Below are positions 1 through 6,761 of a stretch of 64,000 nucleotides of DNA, in pieces; position 1 is the stretch's first letter; each line of letters opens with the position of its first letter. The translations under genes were made by a program, and so were the position numbers. This stretch comes from an uncultured Prevotella sp. (GTDB lineage: Bacteria > Bacteroidota > Bacteroidia > Bacteroidales > Bacteroidaceae), in assembly GCA_937895845.1 (NCBI GenBank), contig CALBLK010000006.1, positions 1-64,000 of the forward strand, written 5' to 3'. The notes under the pieces are model-generated. The model made no database searches. It saw only the letters and a program-made list of their open reading frames with translations, and was not told the origin of the DNA.

Positions 1-34
1 AGAGTGCAAGGGAGCGGGACTATCCGTATTTCCC

Positions 35-110
35 GAACTGACTGCTCACGCTTTCAGAACTGACTGATCACGCTTTCCGAACAAGCTACTCGCGCTTTCC
101 GAACAAGCGG
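35..110. repeat. 22-bp-period tandem repeat at the 3' end of the BI-1 gene
   Basis: Three consecutive 22-base units start at 35, 57 and 79 with a partial fourth at 101. Each begins GAAC and ends with CGCTTTC plus one base; units 1 and 2 differ at only two positions. The last part overlaps the 3' end of the BI-1 gene, so its final codons and TAG stop lie inside a repeat unit. The period equals that of the arrays at 11779, 29397 and 57253, but the base sequence is only loosely similar. Confidence 0.75.
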
Positions 111-808
111 AGCAGATACAGAAAGAGGTTGATAAAGTCAAGATAGAGTGAGAGGGCACCCAGCAGTGCCAACTTCTGCATGCCGCTGCCCGCATCAGGG
201 GCCGCCATCAGCATCTGCTTGATCTTTTGAGCGTCATGGGCGGTCAGTCCGACAAAGACAAGCACGCCGATGCAACTGATGATCAAGTCAACGCCAGTGC
301 TTTTGATAAAGAACACGTTGACCAAGGTTGCGATGATGATGCCGATAAGCGCGAAGAACAGCATTTTCCCCAGCGAGGTCAAATCCGTCTTCGTGGTGTA
401 TCCAATCAAGGCCATCACGGCAAATGTGCCCGCCGTAATGAAAAACACGCTGGCAATGGAAGTCACCGTGTAAGCCAGGAAAATGACCGACAGTGTGGCT
501 CCATTGACCACCGAATAAGTCAGAAACATCAGAGTGGCCATGGGCAGGGAGAGTTTGTTTATGGCTGCATTCAGCCCTATAACCAGAGCGAATTCCGCTA
601 TGATAAGCCCCCAGAACAGCATAGAGTTGGTGAGGATCAGATTGACCATCCCCGGGCTTGTGGCCACGCCATAGGCCGTCAGACCGGTGACAACCAGTGC
701 CAGGGTCATCCATACATACACCTTTCTCATCAACACGGGGAATGCTTCGGACACCGCCATGCTGCCATTGCGCAGCACATTCTCCATTTCATAATTGTTA
801 TAATTCAT
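86..808 (-). CDS. Bax inhibitor-1 / YccA family membrane protein
   Basis: This 240-residue protein is almost wholly hydrophobic, with seven predicted membrane segments and a polar N-terminus, as in the bacterial BI-1/YccA family. The stretch GLTAHDAQKIKQM in the second half, with its aspartate in a membrane segment, resembles the conserved pore aspartate region of BI-1 proteins, which act as pH-sensitive calcium leak channels. The bacterial role is poorly known; E. coli YccA modulates FtsH. A longer reading frame starts at a TTG at 838, but that codon lies inside the TATCTTTG promoter, so I chose the ATG at 808. It is a single-gene unit. Its last codons fall in a 22-bp repeat. Confidence 0.92.
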   Translation of the reverse strand: MNYNNYEMENVLRNGSMAVSEAFPVLMRKVYVWMTLALVVTGLTAYGVATSPGMVNLILTNSMLFWGLIIAEFALVIGLNAAINKLSLPMATLMFLTYSVVNGATLSVIFLAYTVTSIASVFFITAGTFAVMALIGYTTKTDLTSLGKMLFFALIGIIIATLVNVFFIKSTGVDLIISCIGVLVFVGLTAHDAQKIKQMLMAAPDAGSGMQKLALLGALSLYLDFINLFLYLLRLFGKRE

Positions 809-835
809 GTTAGCTTGTTTATATATGTGAGATGG

Positions 836-843
836 CAAAGATA
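836..843 (-). promoter_or_regulatory. -7 promoter element of the BI-1 gene
   Basis: TATCTTTG on the minus strand matches the Bacteroidetes -7 consensus TAnnTTTG and lies 28 bases upstream of the chosen ATG. No clear -33 TTTG is seen. Confidence 0.7.
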
Positions 844-939
844 CGAATAAAACAGTGAGGAGATCAGTTTTGTATCATAAAAAAGTTGAAATTGTCAGAT
901 GAAACATGGCCTTCAGCCCCTGTTATCAACATTTATCCT

Positions 940-947
940 TATTTTTG
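940..947 (+). promoter_or_regulatory. -7 promoter element of the GNAT gene
   Basis: TATTTTTG matches TAnnTTTG. Transcription would begin near 953, which excludes the ATG at 886 and favours the ATG at 991. Confidence 0.7.
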
Positions 948-990
948 CAGGGACAGAAACTACACACAACAGACCCGAAGCCCACTGCCT

Positions 991-1671
991 ATGCATGAGA
1001 ACATCCATATCCGCCAGGGAAAGCCCACGGATGCCGCGGCCATATCGCGCCTTATCATCCAAGCCATGACCGAGGAGTGTTGCGCCCACTTCTACGGTCC
1101 CGGGCACACCATCGGCGACTTCCAGCAACTGATGGAGCGCCTCGTCGCCCGCGAAGACAGCCAGTACAGCTACGCCAACACGCTGTGTGCCGCCAGCGAG
1201 ACCGGCCTTGTCGTGGGAATCGCTGTCACCTACGACGGTGCACGCCTGCACACACTGCGCAACGCCTTTGTCAGCGAGGCGCTCAAAGCCTTCGGCACAG
1301 ACCACAGCGGCATGGACGACGAGACCCAGGGCGGCGAGCTGTACCTCGACTCGCTGGCCGTGCTTCCCGGCCACCAGGGGCAAGGCATCGCCACCAGACT
1401 TATCCAAGCGTCGGCAGCGAAAGCCCTCCGGCTCGGCATCGGCACGCTGGGGCTGCTGGTAGACAAGGGCAACCCCCGCGCCGAACGGCTCTACACCCGG
1501 TGCGGCTTCCGCTATGCGAACGACAGCCGCTGGGGCGGCCACGAGATGAAGCACCTTGTGCTCACAGCCAGCGGACAGCCGGCAGCCGGCAGCAAGCAAG
1601 AAGAAACGGCCCGCACACCAGGCAGCCAAGTGCCAAGAGGAACCACTTTTTCCCACGAAAACCATTTTTAA
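991..1671 (+). CDS. GNAT family N-acetyltransferase
   Basis: A 226-residue protein with the GNAT acetyl-CoA loop GHQGQGIATRL near residues 127-137, followed by the usual hydrophobic strand and the NPRAERLYTRCGF segment of the C-terminal motif. It transfers an acetyl group from acetyl-CoA to an amine, but the substrate cannot be read from the sequence. The start at 991 follows the promoter at 940; the in-frame ATG at 886 lies upstream of it. The last 30 or so residues are polar and low in structure. The next gene starts only 31 bases downstream, so the two may be co-transcribed. Confidence 0.88.
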   Translation: MHENIHIRQGKPTDAAAISRLIIQAMTEECCAHFYGPGHTIGDFQQLMERLVAREDSQYSYANTLCAASETGLVVGIAVTYDGARLHTLRNAFVSEALKAFGTDHSGMDDETQGGELYLDSLAVLPGHQGQGIATRLIQASAAKALRLGIGTLGLLVDKGNPRAERLYTRCGFRYANDSRWGGHEMKHLVLTASGQPAAGSKQEETARTPGSQVPRGTTFSHENHF

Positions 1672-1702
1672 ACGTTCACATACAACTTAAAATCACAAGA
1701 CA

Positions 1703-2557
1703 ATGAAAAAAAATCTGACAGCAAAAAGCACACTTATATATATATTAATAGGTGTAACGCTGTTTAGTCCGGCCATCGCCGTTAAGGCAAAGGCCCAGTC
1801 ATCCGCCCCCGCCACCTACCAGCACCCGTGGCAGGGCAAGCGCGTGGCCTACTTTGGCGACTCCATTACCGACCCGGGGAACAAGGCCTCGAAAAAGAAA
1901 TACTGGGGCTTTCTGCAAGACCTTCTGGGCATCACCCCCTATGTCTACGGAGTGAGCGGCCGCCAGTGGGACGACATCCCCCGTCAGGCCAACAAATTGA
2001 AAGCCGAGCACGGCGACGACTTTGACGCCATTGTGATACTGATGGGCACCAACGACTACAACAATGCCGTGCCCATCGGCCGGTGGTTCAACGAGCGGAT
2101 GGAAAAAGTGGAATACGGCCACCGCTACACCAAACGTGCGGAAGACCGCATGCGGCGCATACCCGCCATGGACGCCACCACCTACAAGGGGCGCATCAAC
2201 ATCGCCATGGACACCCTCAAGCGCATGTTCCCCACCAAGCAGATTGTGCTGCTCACGCCCATCCACCGCGCCGGCTTCTATGCCAACGAGAAGAACTGGC
2301 AGTGCACAGAGGACTACCGCAACCGCTGCGGCGAGTACCTTGACAGCTATGTAGAGGCCGTGAAGGAGGCCGCCAACATCTGGGCAGTGCCCGTGATCGA
2401 CCTCAATGCCGCCAGCGGCCTGTACCCCATGGTTGACGCGCACGCACAATACTTCAACCGCGCAGACACCGACCGGCTGCACCCGAACGACAAGGGGCAC
2501 GAGCGCATGGCCAAAACGCTGACCGCCCAGCTGCTCGCCCTGCCCTGCGTATTTTGA
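1703..2557 (+). CDS. Secreted SGNH/GDSL-family hydrolase
   Basis: A 284-residue protein with an N-terminal signal segment (about residues 10-31, ending in AKAQ). It carries the SGNH blocks in order: block I GDSITD with the nucleophile Ser54, block III GTNDYNN, and block V DRLHPND with Asp257 and His260 completing the triad. Such enzymes are esterases acting on acetylated glycans or lipids outside the cytoplasm. The first codons are AT-rich (a run of TATATATATT), unlike the GC-rich remainder. It follows the GNAT gene by 31 bases. Family assignment is firm; the substrate is unknown. Confidence 0.9.
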   Translation: MKKNLTAKSTLIYILIGVTLFSPAIAVKAKAQSSAPATYQHPWQGKRVAYFGDSITDPGNKASKKKYWGFLQDLLGITPYVYGVSGRQWDDIPRQANKLKAEHGDDFDAIVILMGTNDYNNAVPIGRWFNERMEKVEYGHRYTKRAEDRMRRIPAMDATTYKGRINIAMDTLKRMFPTKQIVLLTPIHRAGFYANEKNWQCTEDYRNRCGEYLDSYVEAVKEAANIWAVPVIDLNAASGLYPMVDAHAQYFNRADTDRLHPNDKGHERMAKTLTAQLLALPCVF

Positions 2558-2605
2558 CCAAGCCCGGGACCAGGCCTTCCACGCCCCTTGCGGAGCACCC
2601 GCCAC

Positions 2606-2638
2606 TTCCCCCGACCGGCTTAACCGGCTTTGGGGGAA
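2606..2638 (+). terminator. Hairpin downstream of the SGNH hydrolase
   Basis: TTCCCCC (2606-2612) pairs with GGGGGAA (2632-2638) around a CCGG-rich inner loop, 48 bases after the stop codon. No strong U-run follows, so this is a possible terminator only. Confidence 0.45.
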
Positions 2639-2712
2639 ATGGCCAAAAAGCCTTTAATCCCAGTCGTCCTTCAGGCCGAAACAAGCAGCAACCCGCAACG
2701 AAACGTGATACT

Positions 2713-2922
2713 GATTTGGGTTAAACCCAAATCGGTCATTAGACCGAAACAGGCAAAAAAAAGTAAGAAGTTTTCCCTCTTTCCGCCCCTAGTCACTGTT
2801 TCTTTTGGCATCTTGCTGCCGCAAGTGTTTCGCCATAGCCCGCTATGCCTTCAACACTTACGTGGCAAGCTGCACGAAATTAACAGCAACCCGGGGCAAA
2901 ATCTAATGACCGATTTGGGTTA
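2713..2922. repeat. Inverted-repeat-bounded intergenic element (copy 1)
   Basis: A perfect palindrome GATTTGGGTT-A-AACCCAAATC lies at 2713-2733. From it, AACCCAAATCGGTCATTAGA (2724-2743) is repeated as its exact reverse complement at 2902-2921, so a roughly 200-base element is bounded by 20-base inverted repeats. The inside holds a long imperfect hairpin (2812-2870). No credible coding sequence is present. Related termini occur near 11987 and 53168. This and the hairpin at 2606 account for most of the 463-base gap between genes. Confidence 0.75.
2812..2870. repeat. Long imperfect hairpin inside the intergenic element
   Basis: CATAGC/GCTATG, AAGTGTT/AACACTT and CTTG/CAAG stack in register around a short loop near 2840, giving a REP-like imperfect palindrome of about 59 bases. 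Confidence 0.6.
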
Positions 2923-2982
2923 AAACAGTCAAAAAGCGGAGAATAATGACTGAAACTCTGTCGTGAATTTGAGTTTTTTGCT

Positions 2983-2990
2983 TAATTTTG
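2983..2990 (+). promoter_or_regulatory. -7 promoter element of the PCMD surface operon
   Basis: TAATTTTG matches TAnnTTTG, 31 bases before the ATG at 3021. Confidence 0.7.
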
Positions 2991-3020
2991 CAGCCGAAAA
3001 AGGCCATATAAACGACAAAG

Positions 3021-4196
3021 ATGAGTGTATTCAGACCTTTCCTATTCCTTGCGGCCACCTGCACTTTGTTACATTCCTGTTTCAAAGACGAGCCCCTCAA
3101 CGCCGAATGTGACATCACAGAGGCCACCCTGCACACCAGTCACCCCGAGACTTGGTTCGAGCCGCTGAGCGACAGTACGGTGCATGTGCTCTACAACAGC
3201 CATAACATCGTTTTCAATGTGAGGCACGGAGCGCCGCTCAACGCGCTGGCCCCCACATTCACCCTCACCCCCGGGGCCACCATCAGCCCGTCCAACGGCA
3301 GCGCCAACGACTTCAGCCAAGGCCCGAAGGTCTACCGAGTGACCTCCGAGGACGGCGCTTGGAGCCGCGACTACACCGTGTCGTTCGTCCCGCGTGCCAG
3401 CACCCAGCGCGACACCGTGGAGTTTGACTTTGAGAATTTCGCCCTCCATGAGAGCGGCAAGTACTACATCTGGACAGAGCAGGGCGAGGACGGCACGCCA
3501 CTTCCCAAGTCGTGGGCCACGGGCAACCCCGGCTTCTACTTTGCCTTCACGCTGATGAACGACCCCATGGCCTACCCCACCACACCGCTGGAGGACGGCC
3601 TCAAGGGCTACGGTGTCAGACTGGAGACGCGCAGCACCGGCTCGTTTGGCACCATCGGCAACCGCCGCATAGCCGCCGGCAACCTGTTCTTAGGGGAGTT
3701 TGACACCCAATATGTCCTTACCGAGACCATGAAGTCCACCCGTTTTGGCATTCCGTTCGACCGCAAGCCACTCAGGCTCACCGGGTACTACCAGTACCAG
3801 CCTGGGGCCAACTACCAGGACGGCGCGGGCAACTTCTACCCCGAAAAGACCGACAGTGCCACCGTCTACGCCGTGTTCTACCGCAACCACGACGACCGGG
3901 GCACCCCGGTGGTGCTCTATGGCGACAACGTGCAGACGAGCGGCCTCATCGTTGGCAAGGCCATTGTCAAGGGGCTGCACGCCACCAAGGAGTGGACCCC
4001 CTTCGAGTGCGACTTCACCTACACCGGCGAGACAGCCCCAGACCTGCTCAGCAGCCACGGCTACAGCCTCACCGTCGTGTTCTCGTCAAGCCACAACGGC
4101 GACCGGTTTGAGGGCGCCGTCGGCAGCCAGCTGCTGATAGACCAGGTGCGCGTCATCTGCGACAAGAAACAAAGCCAACAGGAGGAACAGCCATGA
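3021..4196 (+). CDS. PCMD-domain surface lipoprotein
   Basis: A 391-residue predicted lipoprotein with a signal peptide ending in the lipobox LLHSC (Cys20). Residues from about 30 to 125 resemble the small beta-sandwich found before PCMD domains (FTLTPGATISPSNGSAND is typical). Residues about 135-380 match the PCMD (putative carbohydrate metabolism) fold, including WATGNPGF and a C-terminal LLIDQVRV strand. Such proteins are thought to bind glycans at the cell surface. It is the first gene of a three-gene operon: the next gene overlaps it by four bases (ATGA). The exact ligand is unknown. Confidence 0.85.
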   Translation: MSVFRPFLFLAATCTLLHSCFKDEPLNAECDITEATLHTSHPETWFEPLSDSTVHVLYNSHNIVFNVRHGAPLNALAPTFTLTPGATISPSNGSANDFSQGPKVYRVTSEDGAWSRDYTVSFVPRASTQRDTVEFDFENFALHESGKYYIWTEQGEDGTPLPKSWATGNPGFYFAFTLMNDPMAYPTTPLEDGLKGYGVRLETRSTGSFGTIGNRRIAAGNLFLGEFDTQYVLTETMKSTRFGIPFDRKPLRLTGYYQYQPGANYQDGAGNFYPEKTDSATVYAVFYRNHDDRGTPVVLYGDNVQTSGLIVGKAIVKGLHATKEWTPFECDFTYTGETAPDLLSSHGYSLTVVFSSSHNGDRFEGAVGSQLLIDQVRVICDKKQSQQEEQP

Positions 4197-4945
4197 CACG
4201 AAGAAAAATGCTCGCCATCGCGGCCACAGCCATCACGCTCAGCGCCAGCGCAGCCGGACTCACGGACAGTCTGAACTACCACATCCGCCTGGGATACAAC
4301 ATCGGCGGCACCGCGCCCATCGGCATGCCGGCCACCATCCGCCAGCTGAACAAGTACACACTGAAGTCAAACATCTCGTTTGCCTTTGACATCCAGAAAG
4401 ACCTGTGGGACCGCTGGGGACTGCTCACCGGGCTGCACGTGGAGAACAAAGGCATGAAGGTTGACGCCACGGTGAAGAACTACCACATCGAGATGGTGAA
4501 AGGGAGCCAGAAGCTCACCGGCTATTTCACCGGCCGCAACGTGACCAACGTGGACGAGTGGCTGCTCACCATCCCCCTGATGGGCACGTTCGCCGTGAGC
4601 GACAACCTGCGGCTCAAGCTCGGCCCCTACCTTTCGTTTGTCATGTCGCGCAAGTTTGACGGCTACGCCTACAACGGCCACCTGCGCGAGGGCACGCCCA
4701 CCGGCGACTGGGTTGACATCCTGGAGAGCGAAGACCAGCGCGGATCCTACGACTTCTCCGACGACATGCGCAAGCTGCAAGCGGGCATCGACCTTGGGGC
4801 CGACTGGTATCTCTCCAAGCGCTGGGGCCTTTACGCCGACATCACCTGGGGGCTCACAGGCATCCACCACAGCGACTTCAAGACCATCGACCAGACACTC
4901 TACCCCATCTTCGGCACGGTGGGTGTCACCTACCGGCTCAAATAA
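4193..4945 (+). CDS. Outer-membrane beta-barrel protein (PorT/porin-like)
   Basis: A 250-residue protein with a signal peptide (cleavage near SASA-AG, residue about 21) followed by alternating amphipathic strands and a C-terminal aromatic-rich strand ending TYRLK, as in small Bacteroidetes outer-membrane barrels. It starts four bases inside the upstream PCMD lipoprotein gene, implying translational coupling. The barrel may anchor or partner the two flanking PCMD proteins. Function not recognised beyond the fold. Confidence 0.75.
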   Translation: MTRRKMLAIAATAITLSASAAGLTDSLNYHIRLGYNIGGTAPIGMPATIRQLNKYTLKSNISFAFDIQKDLWDRWGLLTGLHVENKGMKVDATVKNYHIEMVKGSQKLTGYFTGRNVTNVDEWLLTIPLMGTFAVSDNLRLKLGPYLSFVMSRKFDGYAYNGHLREGTPTGDWVDILESEDQRGSYDFSDDMRKLQAGIDLGADWYLSKRWGLYADITWGLTGIHHSDFKTIDQTLYPIFGTVGVTYRLK

Positions 4946-4975
4946 GTAACAATCACCCAACAAAAGTTTAACTGT

Positions 4976-6535
4976 ATGAAGAATATTCTCTCACTCATCA
5001 CCGTACTGGCCATCAGCCTCTCCGCACCGGCCGCCGACTACACCGACCGGCTGGAGGTAACCATCAACGGACAGTCGTCCACCCAGCAGGCCACCATCTC
5101 GCTCACCGACGACGGCGCGGGCAACATGAAGTTCGAGCTGCCCAACTTCGTCTTCTTCCTTGACGGACAGGCCATGCCCGTGGGCAACATCGCGCTGACC
5201 GATGTCAAGGACACCGTGAGGAACGGCGTGCGCACCCTGCTGTGCCGGCAGGACATCAGCATCACCGCGGGCAACCTACCCGACTACCCGATGTGGGTGG
5301 GCCCCTCGCTGGGCACTGTGCCTGTCGACCTCGTGGCCGAGCTGCGCGGAGACCAGCTCTACGCTGTCATCAACATTGACATGAGCGCAACGCTCCAGCA
5401 GGTCATCCAGGTGACCTTCGGCACCGGCGGCTACCAGGTGGGCAACTCCGGATTCGAGCAGTTCCACACCGCCACCGCGGGCAAGGCCACCAGCGACGAG
5501 CCCAACCACTGGCACTCGTTCATGAGCTGCACCGGCGCGCTGGCCGGCTTCGTCAGCTCCACCCCCCACACCTTTGTCAGCGACATGGTGCGCCCCGGCT
5601 CCCAGGGCAGCAAGAGCGTGCTGGTCAAGTCGGCAAGCGTGTTCGGCATTGTGGCCAACGGCACCCTGACGACAGGCCGTCTGAAGGCCGGCAGCATCGA
5701 CGCCGCCAGCGCGGACAACTGTTCCTTCTCTGACCCCGCGGCCACGGACACCGACGCCAATGGCGACCCGTTCTATGCCACGTTCAACGGCCGCCCCGAC
5801 AGCCTTGTGGTCTGGGTGAAGTTCAAGCAGCAGACACCGGTTGCAGAGTTTCCCTACGCCACCATCAACGCCGTGCTGACCGACGGCAGCTACTACCAAG
5901 ACCCCGAGGACAAGACCTACAAGAATGTGGTGGCCCGGGCCGCCTGCGCCACCATCGAGAGCAACGGCAACGTGTGGCAGCGCCTGGCCATTCCGTTCCT
6001 CTATGAGACAGAGCGGAACGACACTGCACAGGCGCCCGAAACCGTAGGCTGCATCCACGTCACAATTTCGACCAACGCGGCCGCCGGGAAGGGCACTGCC
6101 GAGGACTCGCTCCTGGTAGACGACCTCGCACTGGTTTACAACAGCGCCATCACCGACATCAAGGTCAAGGGCGTGCCCGCCACACCCGGCAATGACAGCT
6201 ACACCGTTTCGGTTGCCGGCGGCATCACGGCCGACGACATCGCCGTGTCAAGCGACGGCCACGGCGCCAGCAAGCAGGTCACACTGACCGACACAGACTA
6301 TGGGGTGCTGGCCACCATAACCGTGACCTCGGCCGACCTGAAGCACACCAGCACAGCCAATGTCCGCATCAACGGGGCCACCATCACGGGCATCGGCAAC
6401 GTGAAGCAGCAGACCGGAAGCGCCAGCAGCGTCACCGCCCGCTACGGCATTGACGGCCGCCGCACCGGCACACAGCCCACCGGCAAGCTGCACATCACGC
6501 GCTATGCCAACGGCAAGACCGTAAAGAGCTTCTAA
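4976..6535 (+). CDS. Secreted calycin-like/PCMD protein with C-terminal sorting-like tail
   Basis: A 519-residue exported protein. After the signal peptide (about residues 1-19), residues 20-150 look like the calycin-like beta-barrel common in Bacteroidales (DYTDRLEVTINGQS start, LPNFVFF core). Residues about 155-395 resemble a PCMD glycan-binding region (VGNSGFEQFH, LLVDDLALVY). The C-terminal 30 residues (YGIDGRR ... ITRYANGKTVKSF) resemble the short tail domain often seen on surface proteins of this order. Third gene of the operon, 30 bases after the barrel gene and followed by a terminator. Confidence 0.8.
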   Translation: MKNILSLITVLAISLSAPAADYTDRLEVTINGQSSTQQATISLTDDGAGNMKFELPNFVFFLDGQAMPVGNIALTDVKDTVRNGVRTLLCRQDISITAGNLPDYPMWVGPSLGTVPVDLVAELRGDQLYAVINIDMSATLQQVIQVTFGTGGYQVGNSGFEQFHTATAGKATSDEPNHWHSFMSCTGALAGFVSSTPHTFVSDMVRPGSQGSKSVLVKSASVFGIVANGTLTTGRLKAGSIDAASADNCSFSDPAATDTDANGDPFYATFNGRPDSLVVWVKFKQQTPVAEFPYATINAVLTDGSYYQDPEDKTYKNVVARAACATIESNGNVWQRLAIPFLYETERNDTAQAPETVGCIHVTISTNAAAGKGTAEDSLLVDDLALVYNSAITDIKVKGVPATPGNDSYTVSVAGGITADDIAVSSDGHGASKQVTLTDTDYGVLATITVTSADLKHTSTANVRINGATITGIGNVKQQTGSASSVTARYGIDGRRTGTQPTGKLHITRYANGKTVKSF

Positions 6536-6573
6536 AGGCCGCGCAAGGCACACCGGACACAAGCAATATCTCC

Positions 6574-6616
6574 AAGGGGAGCATGGCACCTTTCCGCCAC
6601 GCTCTCCTTATTTTTT
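6574..6616 (+). terminator. Rho-independent terminator of the PCMD operon
   Basis: Arms 6574-6587 and 6596-6609 pair at 12 of 14 positions with a nine-base loop, followed by ATTTTTT. Confidence 0.8.
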
Positions 6617-6717
6617 GGTCACGGCACCGGGTGGCTGGCATGACCAGGCGCAACCTGCCTTCCACAAATTCGCCATCATATCAAGCCCGCCGGATGGCTG
6701 TTCTCAATTTGTTTCAC

Positions 6718-6725
6718 TAATTTTG
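6718..6725 (+). promoter_or_regulatory. -7 promoter element of the AraC-type sensor gene
   Basis: TAATTTTG matches TAnnTTTG, 36 bases before the ATG at 6762. Confidence 0.7.
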
Positions 6726-6761
6726 CAAGCACAAGCAGAAAGAATTTGCTAACAAGAGTAT

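Noticed and set aside
2630..2923. 97-residue open frame in the intergenic element
   Set aside because: It runs through inverted repeats and a hairpin, has no coding character and no homology I recognise.
4976..6535. SusD-like protein
   Set aside because: No tetratricopeptide-like helices or SusD motifs; the protein is all-beta, with calycin and PCMD features.
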